DNA of 34,888 nucleotides, taken from Nautiliaceae bacterium. GTDB lineage: Bacteria; Campylobacterota; Campylobacteria; Campylobacterales; Nautiliaceae. This document shows, in pieces, positions 8,904 to 17,709 of the stretch (within the stretch, counting starts at the first letter, position 1; every line of letters starts with the position of its first letter). Where the stretch lies: the NCBI GenBank assembly GCA_027008345.1, contig JALTBU010000056.1, positions 1 through 34,888 on the forward strand. The letters are read 5' to 3'. The translations under genes and the position numbers were made by a program. Below the pieces are notes generated by a model. That model ran no database searches and was not told the DNA's origin. It was given only the letters and a program-made list of their open reading frames with translations.

Positions 8904-10515
8904 TTTTATTCAAATCAATAATAAATACAGCTCCTTTTTTAGAGTTGTATGCATATAACTCACCATTAAAATGTTGATTTATAATTACTTTGCTCATATA
9001 AAGGCCTATTCCGGTACCCTGAGACTGAAATTTGGTTGTAAAATAAGGCTCAAATATTTTATCTTTAATTTCATTAGGTATACCGCCTGCATTATCTTCT
9101 ATTTCTATTTTTTTTCCATTTATTCTAATCCAGATTTTTCTATTTTTTATATCTCTTTCTTTAAGAACATCAATAGCATTATTTATAATATTCAAAATTA
9201 CCTGAGAAAATTCACTTCTATATCCTAAAACTGGCTCGGTTTTTAAAAATTTAAGTTCTACATCAACCCTGTTTTGTTTAAGCCTTCCTTCGATAAGTTT
9301 AAGTGCTTCTTCTATTATTTCTTTTGGACAAAATTCAACTTTTTTTGTATCTTTTTTAAAGAAATTGGTAAAATCATCTATTGTCTGTGTCATATACTGA
9401 ATCTGAGCGTTTGCCTGTGTTTTAAATTTTTCTATAAATTCAGGAGTTAGTCTGTTTTTTTCTGCTGCAAGTTCAAAATTTTGAATTAAAAGTGAAAGCC
9501 TTGTTAAAGGATGTCTCCACTGATGGGCAATATTTCCAAGCATTTCCCCAAGAGAAGCAAGTTTGCTCTGAGCAATTAACAGCTGTTCTTTTTCCTGCCT
9601 TTTTTCAATTTCTTCTTTTACCCTTTTATCAAGCTCTTTATAAAAAGAATAAAGTGGTTTTGAGAAAAACATACCAAGTGGAACTGCTAAAAATATCGAT
9701 AAAACAAGCATTATTATTGTTAAAGTTTTGGAAATTTGATTTGTTTTATTAATAAGTCTTTTATTTTGTATAAAAATCATCTTGATATTATTAGTTAATT
9801 TTTTTACATATATTTCATCAGTAACGAATCCTTCATCAGTCTGTAATATTTTCTTATTCAAAAAGTAATTAAAGATATCATTAAGATTTTTTTCATTGTA
9901 AATATCTGATGAAAGGATATTTCCTTTATTATCAACTATTATATAATGGTAAAAATTATTATTTTCAAACAAATTTTTAATTAAAGCTTTTACTTCAATA
10001 AATCCTGGGGATTTTTCAATTTTTACCGGGGCAAAAGCTGTAAATTCAATACCGTTTGCTTTAAATTTTTCTTTGAAAAACAAATCTTTATCAGTTTTAA
10101 TATCTCCTATTTTTAAAGATTTACCATTATTATGACAATAAATATTGTTTTGATTTTTTATACAAAAAATTAAATTTTTACCATAACTGTTGAAATAATT
10201 TATCTCTTTTAAATCGCTATTTGAATAAAGCATTGTTTTAAAAACTGATTTTAAAATATCATCATTTGGTACAAAAGTAGAATTAAATATATCATTTTTA
10301 GCAAGTGCAAGAGTGGTATTTTTGATAGTATTTTCTTTTGATTTGTAATTTTTATATATGTTTTCAGCAATTATTTTTATTTTATCTTCAAATTCCTGTG
10401 TTGCAAGTTTTGTAAAAAGGTAAATTGAAGTATAAGTGGTAATTACAATAATAACAAAAGCAAAAATCACAAAAGCAAAAGTCAAATCAAATTTAAAATC
10501 ACTTGAATTTTTCAA
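8890..10515 (-). CDS. Membrane sensor histidine kinase with a large extracytoplasmic domain
   Basis: Two TM segments flanking about 220 aa, then SLGEMLGNIAHQWRHPLTRLSLL (phosphoacceptor His), N box NIINNAIDVL, G1/G2 boxes IEIEDNAGGIP and TGIGLYMSK. Predicted TTG start overlaps the response-regulator 3' end. Confidence 0.93.
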   Translation of the reverse strand: MKNSSDFKFDLTFAFVIFAFVIIVITTYTSIYLFTKLATQEFEDKIKIIAENIYKNYKSKENTIKNTTLALAKNDIFNSTFVPNDDILKSVFKTMLYSNSDLKEINYFNSYGKNLIFCIKNQNNIYCHNNGKSLKIGDIKTDKDLFFKEKFKANGIEFTAFAPVKIEKSPGFIEVKALIKNLFENNNFYHYIIVDNKGNILSSDIYNEKNLNDIFNYFLNKKILQTDEGFVTDEIYVKKLTNNIKMIFIQNKRLINKTNQISKTLTIIMLVLSIFLAVPLGMFFSKPLYSFYKELDKRVKEEIEKRQEKEQLLIAQSKLASLGEMLGNIAHQWRHPLTRLSLLIQNFELAAEKNRLTPEFIEKFKTQANAQIQYMTQTIDDFTNFFKKDTKKVEFCPKEIIEEALKLIEGRLKQNRVDVELKFLKTEPVLGYRSEFSQVILNIINNAIDVLKERDIKNRKIWIRINGKKIEIEDNAGGIPNEIKDKIFEPYFTTKFQSQGTGIGLYMSKVIINQHFNGELYAYNSKKGAVFIIDLNKKSTL

Positions 10516-11149
10516 TTTTATATCCGATTCCTCTTATGTTTTTAATAAAATTCTCATTAAGTTTACTTCTTAGTTTTTTTACTTGCGTTCTTATTGTGTT
10601 ATTACATATATCTTTACCATCCCATACATAATCCCTAAGCCTTTCAAGCTCAACAACCTGACCAATGTTTTTTACCAGCATTTCAAGAAAATATTTTTCA
10701 TTTTGAGTTAAATCAACTTCTTCATCATTATAAAAAAGTTTTAATTTATCTAAATCAAATTTATAATTTTGGGTAATTTTAATTTCATTTGTATTTTTAA
10801 AGACAAGTCTTTTTATTCTAAGTTCAAGTTCTTTTAGCTCAAAAGGCTTTTTAATATAATCAGCAGCCCCAAGTTCAAATGCCTTTTCCACATGATCAAT
10901 ATCAGAATATGCCGTAATAAAAATAACCGGTACATTTTTTGCATAATTTTTTAGCTCATTATAAAGTTCATAACCGTTCATTTCCGGCATATTAATATCA
11001 AGTAGAAATATATCGTAATGATCAGGATAAACTTCTTCCAATGCTTTAAGTGGAGATGAATAATAATCAACTCTGTTATCTTTAAGTTCAAAATAATCTT
11101 TTATCGATTCTCCGATAAATTCGTCATCTTCAACTAAAAGTATTCTCAT
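10499..11149 (-). CDS. OmpR/PhoB-family response regulator
   Basis: Receiver domain MRILLVEDDEF...DIFLLDINMPEMNGYEL...IKKPF; winged-helix C-terminus TQNEKYFLEMLVKNIGQVVELERLRDYVW...NTIRTQVKKLRSKL...IRGIGYKIEKFK. Confidence 0.95.
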   Translation of the reverse strand: MRILLVEDDEFIGESIKDYFELKDNRVDYYSSPLKALEEVYPDHYDIFLLDINMPEMNGYELYNELKNYAKNVPVIFITAYSDIDHVEKAFELGAADYIKKPFELKELELRIKRLVFKNTNEIKITQNYKFDLDKLKLFYNDEEVDLTQNEKYFLEMLVKNIGQVVELERLRDYVWDGKDICNNTIRTQVKKLRSKLNENFIKNIRGIGYKIEKFK

Positions 11150-12002
11150 TTATAACCTTTATATTAGGATGAAATGCTTTAGTCGACAGTAAAACATTAC
11201 TTCCAATTTTTAAATTTTTTGCTTCATTTTGGGAAATAACACATTCAACTATACTATTTCCTATACTTATAACAGCTATATTAACAATATCAGCTTTTAT
11301 TATATCAATAACTTTACCTTTTACGGAAAATTTTTCACTTGTTTTTGAATTTATTAAAAGTTTTTTTGCATCACCATATTTTATCTGTTTACCATAACTT
11401 AATTCTAACATATTATCTGCAAGTTTATATATTTCATTAGAAGAATGACTGACCATTATTGTAGTCAAATTAAATTTTTTATGAAAAATATAAAGTTTTT
11501 CCTGTAAATCTTCTCTTCTTTTTTCATCAAGTGCTGAAAAAGGTTCATCTAAAAGCAAAATTTTCGGTCTTCTCATTAAAGCCCTGCAAAGTGCCACACG
11601 CTGTTTTTGTCCTCCGCTTAATGTATTTGGGAATCTATCTTTTAAATTTTCTATACCGCTTAGTTTTAAAAGATTTAAAGCAAAATCTCTGTCTTTATTC
11701 ACATATAAAAGATTTTGTAAAACATTCATATTTGGAAAAAGTGCAAAATCCTGAAAAACATATCCGATTTCTCTTTTTTGAGGAGGCAAAAACTTTTTAT
11801 CATCCATCCATATTTCATTTTCAACATTTATTATACCTTTTGCCTTTTCAAGACCTGCAATAATCCTAAGAAAAGTTGTCTTTCCGCTGCCACTCTCACC
11901 TGTAACTGCTAAAAATTCACCTTTTTTCAGTTTTAAACTTACATTTAATTCCATATTTTCAATAACACCGCTTATTTTTTTGCTTACATTAATATAAATC
12001 AT
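11130..12002 (-). CDS. modC: Molybdate ABC transporter ATP-binding protein with C-terminal TOBE region
   Basis: Walker A GESGSGKTT, signature TLSGGQKQRVALCRAL, Walker B ILLLDEPFSALD; TOBE-like C-terminus; next to modB and modA. Confidence 0.93.
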   Translation of the reverse strand: MIYINVSKKISGVIENMELNVSLKLKKGEFLAVTGESGSGKTTFLRIIAGLEKAKGIINVENEIWMDDKKFLPPQKREIGYVFQDFALFPNMNVLQNLLYVNKDRDFALNLLKLSGIENLKDRFPNTLSGGQKQRVALCRALMRRPKILLLDEPFSALDEKRREDLQEKLYIFHKKFNLTTIMVSHSSNEIYKLADNMLELSYGKQIKYGDAKKLLINSKTSEKFSVKGKVIDIIKADIVNIAVISIGNSIVECVISQNEAKNLKIGSNVLLSTKAFHPNIKVINENTFS

Positions 12003-12666
12003 ATTTTCTTCTTTGAGAATGGTTTATAAAATAAACAACAAAAAGCACCAAAAAGCTTATTATAAGTAATATTGCACTGTATATATGGGCTGAATGATAA
12101 TCAAGATTTTCCACATAATCATAAATTGCAACACTTGCAACTTCCGTTTTACCCGGAATTGAACCTCCAACCATCAAAACAACTCCAAATTCGCCTATGG
12201 TATGTGCGAATGTAATTACAATTGCGGTTAAAAGAGAAGGTTTAATGTTTGGTAAAATTACTTTAAAAAGTGTCATTAATCTACCTTTACCGCTTAAAAA
12301 AGAAGCCTCTATTATATTTTTATTAAGTGATTCAAATCCGCTTTGTATCGGCTGTATCATAAAAGGAAAAGAATATATTGCACTTGCTACTACAAGTCCT
12401 GGAAATGTAAAAACAAGTTTAACATTAAAAAGTCTATAAAAAAGCCCTCCTAAAAAAGAATCGGGTGATAAAAATACAAGCAGATAAAACCCAAGGACTG
12501 ACGGAGGCAGTACAATTGGCAAAGCTGTTATTGTTTCTAAAAAAGGTTTTATTTTTGATTTCGTAGATGAAAGAAACCATGCATAAGGAATCCCGACAAA
12601 AAGCAAAATAAATGTTACAATAAATGCAAGTTTAAATGATAAAATAAAAGGTGTTACATCAATCAT
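11989..12666 (-). CDS. modB: Molybdate ABC transporter permease
   Basis: LPIVLPPSVLGFYLLVFLSPDSFLGG; EASFLSGKGRLMTLFKVILPNIKPSLLTAIVITFAHTIGEFGVVLMVGGSIPGKTEVASVAIYD. Confidence 0.95.
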   Translation of the reverse strand: MIDVTPFILSFKLAFIVTFILLFVGIPYAWFLSSTKSKIKPFLETITALPIVLPPSVLGFYLLVFLSPDSFLGGLFYRLFNVKLVFTFPGLVVASAIYSFPFMIQPIQSGFESLNKNIIEASFLSGKGRLMTLFKVILPNIKPSLLTAIVITFAHTIGEFGVVLMVGGSIPGKTEVASVAIYDYVENLDYHSAHIYSAILLIISFLVLFVVYFINHSQRRKYDLY

Positions 12667-13024
12667 TTAAGACCTCTAAAACTGATATATCACTTGACTT
12701 GAAATATAAATATGCATCATTTACAAAATTAATATATTCTTTAAGCATTAAAACTTCTATTTCAAAATTTTTATATAAGCATATAATACTTGCTAAAATT
12801 TCACCTTTTATTATTTTTTGAATACTTACTTTAAGTCTGTTTTCATAATCAAATTTTTGTGAACTTAAAAATAACTTAGTAGGTTTAATATAAAGTTTTG
12901 CTTTTTCACCAATATCAATAGGAATATTTTTTTGTAAAATCAAAACTTTTGCATCATTAAAAATAAGTAAATTTATATTATCAAGACTTTTTATACCTTT
13001 AAGTTCTGAAATTATTATATTCAT
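12659..13024 (-). CDS. TOBE/Mop-like molybdenum-pterin-binding protein in the mod operon
   Basis: 121 aa between modA and modB with overlaps on both sides; AKLYIKPTKLFLS and LKVSIQKIIKGEILASIICLYKNFEIEVLM resemble Mop/TOBE folds. Same gene order as the Campylobacter mod cluster. Confidence 0.7.
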   Translation of the reverse strand: MNIIISELKGIKSLDNINLLIFNDAKVLILQKNIPIDIGEKAKLYIKPTKLFLSSQKFDYENRLKVSIQKIIKGEILASIICLYKNFEIEVLMLKEYINFVNDAYLYFKSSDISVLEVLND

Positions 13025-13734
13025 TGATATCCATATTTTTTAAAAATTTTTTTTGCATCTTTGCTTAATAAAAAATTATAAAATTTTTTAGCACTTTCTT
13101 TTTTTGAAATTAATAATACTCCCTGATTTATAGGCGGATATAAAGAAGAATCAATATCTGAATAATAAAATTTACCTAAATTTTTTATTTTATTTGAATA
13201 AATAATCGATTTACTTATAACACCCACATCAGCTCCGTTTTTTATATAAGAAAGAACTGCCGGTATAGTTTCTGCATAAACAAGTTTATCTTTAATTTTG
13301 TTATATATTTTTGTTTTTTTAAATGCTAAAATAGCACTGTGACCATAAGGTGTAGTATTAGGTTTTGATATTGCAATTGAATCATATTTTGTCAAATTTT
13401 TAATATTTACATTTTTGAATTTAAGAGAAATTATACCAAGAGTTCCTTTTGCATAAATTTCAGGAGCTTTAATTCCTATACCTTTATTATATAAATAATT
13501 AGGATATTTCATATTAGCTGAAAGAAACAAATCATAAGGGGCACCATTTAAAATTTGAGCAGTTAATTTTCCACTGCTTGAAGTAATAAATTTTACTTTT
13601 ATGTCAGGATATTTTTTATTAAATATTTTTACAATTTTTGGCATTACATATGTAAGATTTGCAGCAGTTGCAACATAAATTTGTGAAGCAAAAAGAAACA
13701 AAGAAGTTAATAAAAAAATAATTATTTTTCTCAT
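13021..13734 (-). CDS. modA: Molybdate-binding periplasmic protein
   Basis: Start corrected from the track's 13845 to ATG at 13732-13734 (MRKIIIFLLTSLFLFASQIYVATAANLTYVMP...), preceded by SD GGAGGAGA. The track's 37-aa extension lies in the riboswitch. SSSGKLTAQILNGAPYDLFLSAN is ModA-like. Confidence 0.93.
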   Translation of the reverse strand: MRKIIIFLLTSLFLFASQIYVATAANLTYVMPKIVKIFNKKYPDIKVKFITSSSGKLTAQILNGAPYDLFLSANMKYPNYLYNKGIGIKAPEIYAKGTLGIISLKFKNVNIKNLTKYDSIAISKPNTTPYGHSAILAFKKTKIYNKIKDKLVYAETIPAVLSYIKNGADVGVISKSIIYSNKIKNLGKFYYSDIDSSLYPPINQGVLLISKKESAKKFYNFLLSKDAKKIFKKYGYQ

Positions 13735-13736
13735 TC

Positions 13737-13881
13737 TCTCCTCCATAAGGTATTCCCGGGCGGAAATATCCTTATGAAGGAGGGTTTCTTTCCAGCCCGG
13801 GAGGCTTAATCTTTTCAGACTAAACCCTATCGGCCACAATTCCATAGCTAAGCCTTAGGAAAAGTGGCTCGAAACCCCTTT
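13737..13881 (-). ncRNA. Moco (molybdenum cofactor) riboswitch in the modA leader: aptamer about 13782-13880, expression platform about 13737-13780
   Basis: Transcript contains GGGGUUUCGAGCCACUUUUCCUAAGGCUUAGCUAUGGAAUUGUGGCCGAUAGGGUUUAGUCUGAAAAGAUUAAGCCUCCCGGGCUGGAAAGAAACCCU. The GCCUCCCG...CUGGAAAG and UGGCCG segments match the E. coli moaA Moco leader as I recall it. P1 GGGUUUC/GAAACCC and P2 AGGCUUA/UAAGCCU pair perfectly. Confidence 0.85.
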
Positions 13882-13887
13882 TTGAAA

Positions 13888-13916
13888 ATTGTATATCAAA
13901 TTTTTTTGAAAGTCAA
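13888..13916 (-). promoter_or_regulatory. Sigma-70-type promoter for the Moco riboswitch-modA transcript
   Basis: Minus strand: -35 TTGACT (13916-13911), 17-bp spacer, -10 TACAAT (13893-13888); expected start near 13881, just before the P1 stem. Confidence 0.75.
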
Positions 13917-13957
13917 ATTACTTTTATTTAAGTTTTACACTGACACTTTTTTACACA

Positions 13958-13979
13958 TATAGTGCCTTAATAGTGCCTT
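13958..13979 (-). promoter_or_regulatory. Tandem 11-bp repeat (AAGGCACTATT AAGGCACTATA), putative response-regulator site in the nap/mod divergent region
   Basis: Two contiguous 11-mers differing only at the last base; same GGCACT core as the haoC and hao promoter repeats. Confidence 0.6.
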
Positions 13980-14064
13980 GAATCTTAATTATAACTTAAA
14001 ATAAAGTAATATGAATGTAAAAAGGAGTATTATAATAATGTTAAAATTCCTAAAGGAGTGAATT

Positions 14065-16884
14065 ATGTCAATGAATAGAAGAGATTTTTTAAAAACAACA
14101 GCTGCTGTTGCAGCAGCGAGCGCAGCAGGATTATCAATCCCAGAAGATGCAAAAGCAGCATCTAACGAGGCACAAGAAGGCTGGCACTGGGATAAAGCTG
14201 TATGTAGATTTTGTGGTACCGGATGCGGAATTATGATTGCTACAAAAGGAAACAAAGTTGTTGCGGTTAAAGGTGACCCTGAAAATCCAGTTAACAGAGG
14301 TATTAACTGTATTAAAGGTTATTTTAACGCGAAAATTATGTATGGTGCTGACAGACTTACACAACCACTTTTAAGACTAAACGAAAATGGTGAATTTGAT
14401 AAACATGCTCCGTTTAGACCTGTAACTTGGAAAAGGGCATTTGATGAAATGGAAAAACAATTCAAAAAATATTACAATAAATATGGACCGACAGCCGTAG
14501 GTGTATTTGGTTCAGGACAATATACAATCCAAGAAGGTTACGCAGCATTAAAACTTGTAAAAGCTGGATGGAGAAGTAACAATATAGACCCAAATGCAAG
14601 ACACTGTATGGCAAGTGCGGTTGTAGGATTTTATCAAACATTCGGTATTGATGAGCCAAGTGGATGTTATGATGACATTGAACTTACTGATACAGTAATT
14701 ACCTGGGGTGCAAATATGGCTGAAATGCATCCGATTCTATGGTCAAGAGTAAGTGATGCTAAACTAAATAATCCTGATAAATATATGGTAGTAAACCTAT
14801 CAACTTACAGAAACAGATGTTCAAATCTTGCAGATATGGAAATTATTTTTAGACCAAATACCGACCTTGCTATATGGAATTACATCGCAAGAGAAATAGT
14901 TCATAGAAATGCTGTAAATTGGGATTTTGTGAAAAAACATACAGTATTTGCTACAGGATTTCCAGACATCGGTTATGGTATGAGAAATCCAAATAACCCT
15001 CATGTAACACCAAAAGAAAAAGACACTGTTGAAAAACAAGTTGCAAAAGTGGTAACAGAAGAAGAAGCTGTTGCACTTAGCCCAATTGGCAAATGGAAAG
15101 CCGGTGATGAAATGAAAATGACTCACGCAAATGGTAAAAAACCATTCTGGCATTGGGAAATCAGCTTTGAAGATTTCAAAAAAGGAGTTGAACCTTATAC
15201 ACTTGATTATGTTGCAAAAATCGCAAAAGGTGATAAAAACGAATCTCTTGAAAGTTTCAAAAGAAAACTTAAAAAATTAGCTGACTTATACTGTGATCCA
15301 AACAGAAAAATAGTATCTTTCTGGACAATGGGATTCAACCAACACGTAAGAGGAAGCTGGGTTAATGAACAATCATATATGGTTCATTTATTACTTGGTA
15401 AACAAGCAGAACCTGGTAATGGAGCGTTTTCTCTAACTGGTCAACCAAGTGCTTGTGGTACAGCAAGAGAAGTTGGAACATTTGCTCACAGACTCCCAGC
15501 AGACTTATTAGTAGCAAATCCTAAACACAGAAAAATTGCTGAAAAACTTTGGAAAGTACCACATGGAACAATCAATCCAAAAGTTGGATATCATTTCTTA
15601 AAAATGATGAGAGAAATTGAAGACGGAAATGTAAAATGGGTATGGGTTCAAGTAAATAACCCATGGCAAAATACAGCAAATGCAAATCACTGGCTAAAAG
15701 CTGCAAGAGAAATGGATAACTTTATAGTTGTTAGTGAATGTTATCCAGGTGTATCTGCAAGAGTAGCTGATCTTATTTTACCAATAGGTATGATTTATGA
15801 AAAATGGGGTGCATATGGAAATGCTGAGAGAAGAACACAACATTGGAGACAACAAGTTGTAGCTCCTGGTATTGCAATGCCTGACCTTTGGACAATTGCA
15901 GAATTTGCAAAAAGATTTAAATTAAAAGAAGTATGGCATGAATGGAAACTTCCGAATGGAACAGTTCTACCTGATGTATTAGAAGAAGCAAAAGCAATGG
16001 GATATAGCCCAGATGATACACTCTTTGATGTTCTATTTAACAGACCTGAATATAGAAAAAATTTCCCATGGCCAGATCCAATTGCAAAAGATGCAGGCGG
16101 CAGAATGCATCCAAATACTGAAGCTGAGGGTGATTTCAGAAATGTTGTAGGAAGCGATGGAAAAGTATTTAAAGGATACGGATTCTTTATCCAAAAAGCT
16201 TTATGGGAAGAATATAGAAAATTCGGTATTGGTCACGGACATGACTTAGCTGATTTTGATACATATCAAAAAGTTAGAGGTCTAAGATGGCCAGTTGTAA
16301 ACGGACATGAAACAAAATGGAGATTTAATGTTGATTATGACCCATATGCAAGAAAATATGCTAAACCTGGTGAAAAATTCGCATTTTATGGACCGCTTCT
16401 TAAAGCACTTAAAAAAGGTGATTTAAAAGGTCCTAAAACTCATAAAAAATATCCTTTGCCAAATAAAGCAAAAATTTTCTGGAGACCATTTATGGTGCAT
16501 CCTGAAGATCCTAAATATGACAACAAAGGTTACAATTTCTGGCTATGTACAGGAAGAGTTCTTGAACACTGGCATACAGGTACAATGACAATGAGGGTTC
16601 CAGAATTATATAGAGCAATGCCAGAAGCACTTTGTTATATGAATCCAGAAGATGCAAAAGAACTTGGACTTAACAGATTTGATTTAGTTGTAATCGAATC
16701 AAGAAGAGGAAAAGTTAAAGCAAGAATTGAAACAAGAGGAAGAAATAAACCTCCAAGAGGACTTGTAATGGTTCCATGGTTTGATGAAAAAATCTTAATT
16801 AATAAATGTACACTTGATGCAACTTGTCCATTAAGTAAAGAGACTGATTATAAAAAAGCAGCAGTTAAAATTTATAAAGCCTAA
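14065..16884 (+). CDS. napA: Periplasmic nitrate reductase catalytic subunit (molybdoprotein)
   Basis: Tat signal [22 protein letters not shown]; 4Fe-4S motif [41 protein letters not shown]; 939 aa; followed by napGHBFLD. Confidence 0.97.
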   Translation: MSMNRRDFLKTTAAVAAASAAGLSIPEDAKAASNEAQEGWHWDKAVCRFCGTGCGIMIATKGNKVVAVKGDPENPVNRGINCIKGYFNAKIMYGADRLTQPLLRLNENGEFDKHAPFRPVTWKRAFDEMEKQFKKYYNKYGPTAVGVFGSGQYTIQEGYAALKLVKAGWRSNNIDPNARHCMASAVVGFYQTFGIDEPSGCYDDIELTDTVITWGANMAEMHPILWSRVSDAKLNNPDKYMVVNLSTYRNRCSNLADMEIIFRPNTDLAIWNYIAREIVHRNAVNWDFVKKHTVFATGFPDIGYGMRNPNNPHVTPKEKDTVEKQVAKVVTEEEAVALSPIGKWKAGDEMKMTHANGKKPFWHWEISFEDFKKGVEPYTLDYVAKIAKGDKNESLESFKRKLKKLADLYCDPNRKIVSFWTMGFNQHVRGSWVNEQSYMVHLLLGKQAEPGNGAFSLTGQPSACGTAREVGTFAHRLPADLLVANPKHRKIAEKLWKVPHGTINPKVGYHFLKMMREIEDGNVKWVWVQVNNPWQNTANANHWLKAAREMDNFIVVSECYPGVSARVADLILPIGMIYEKWGAYGNAERRTQHWRQQVVAPGIAMPDLWTIAEFAKRFKLKEVWHEWKLPNGTVLPDVLEEAKAMGYSPDDTLFDVLFNRPEYRKNFPWPDPIAKDAGGRMHPNTEAEGDFRNVVGSDGKVFKGYGFFIQKALWEEYRKFGIGHGHDLADFDTYQKVRGLRWPVVNGHETKWRFNVDYDPYARKYAKPGEKFAFYGPLLKALKKGDLKGPKTHKKYPLPNKAKIFWRPFMVHPEDPKYDNKGYNFWLCTGRVLEHWHTGTMTMRVPELYRAMPEALCYMNPEDAKELGLNRFDLVVIESRRGKVKARIETRGRNKPPRGLVMVPWFDEKILINKCTLDATCPLSKETDYKKAAVKIYKA

Positions 16885-16893
16885 GGAAATAAT

Positions 16894-17709
16894 TTGGATA
16901 GAAGGACCTTTCTAAACAATCTGATTCAACTCTCAGCAGCGGCTACCGCTGCTGGTGCCGTTGTTGCAGGTTTTGCAGAAGAAAACAAAGACAAACCATT
17001 AACTCTAAGACCTCCGGGAGCTTTACCGGAGAAAGAATTCATTAAAACATGCATAAGATGCGGTTTATGCGTAGAAGCATGTAAAAACAGAGAAAATAAA
17101 ATGATTGTTAATGGAAAGGAAATTGATACACTTTTTTTAGCGGCACCTGGTGATAACGCACCAGTTGGTACACCATTTTTTATTCCAAGGACAGGACCTT
17201 GTTTTATGTGCGATGATATTCCTTGTATGTATGCCTGTCCCACAGGTGCCCTTACACCAAAAGAGTGCCAAAACGACAAAGGTGAAGTGGCAATTGATTA
17301 TGCAAAAATGGGAGTAGCCGCAATAGATCCGAGCAGTTGTATTGCATTTTGGGGATTACAATGTACAGCATGTTATAGGGCATGTCCTGAACTTGATAAA
17401 GCAATTACAATAGAATGGAAACAAAATAAAAGAACAGGCAAACACGCATATAGAATCCCTGTGGTGCATGAAGAATATTGCACTGGATGTGGAATGTGTG
17501 AAATGGCATGTGTAACTGAAAAACCGGCTATAAAAATATTTCCAAGAGAAGTATTTCTTGGAAAAGCTGGTGATAGGTATGTCAAAGGATGGGATAAAAA
17601 AGATCAGCAAAGAGTTAAAAAAGCAAGTACAAAAACAACCACAAAAACTCCTTGGAGTGAAAAAAATCCACTTCAAAATCTAAATCAGGGAGTAAATTGG
17701 AATGAATAA
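16894..17709 (+). CDS. napG: Ferredoxin-type protein NapG (TTG start)
   Basis: RR-type N-terminus MDRRTFLNNLIQLSAAATAAGAVVAG; four Cys clusters (CIRCGLCVEAC, CFMCDDIPCMYACP, CTACYRACP, CTGCGMCEMACV). Confidence 0.95.
   Translation: MDRRTFLNNLIQLSAAATAAGAVVAGFAEENKDKPLTLRPPGALPEKEFIKTCIRCGLCVEACKNRENKMIVNGKEIDTLFLAAPGDNAPVGTPFFIPRTGPCFMCDDIPCMYACPTGALTPKECQNDKGEVAIDYAKMGVAAIDPSSCIAFWGLQCTACYRACPELDKAITIEWKQNKRTGKHAYRIPVVHEEYCTGCGMCEMACVTEKPAIKIFPREVFLGKAGDRYVKGWDKKDQQRVKKASTKTTTKTPWSEKNPLQNLNQGVNWNE

Noticed and set aside
13735-13845. ORF track's 37-aa N-terminal extension of ModA (MELWPIGFSLKRLSLPGWKETLLHKDISAREYLMEER)
   Set aside because: It is the riboswitch read as protein; ModA's signal peptide starts at 13734 after a good SD.
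13782-13881. Cobalamin riboswitch (GAGCCACU looks like part of a B12 box)
   Set aside because: The rest of the B12 consensus is missing, while the GCCUCCCG...CUGGAAAG and UGGCCG segments and the modA context fit the Moco motif.
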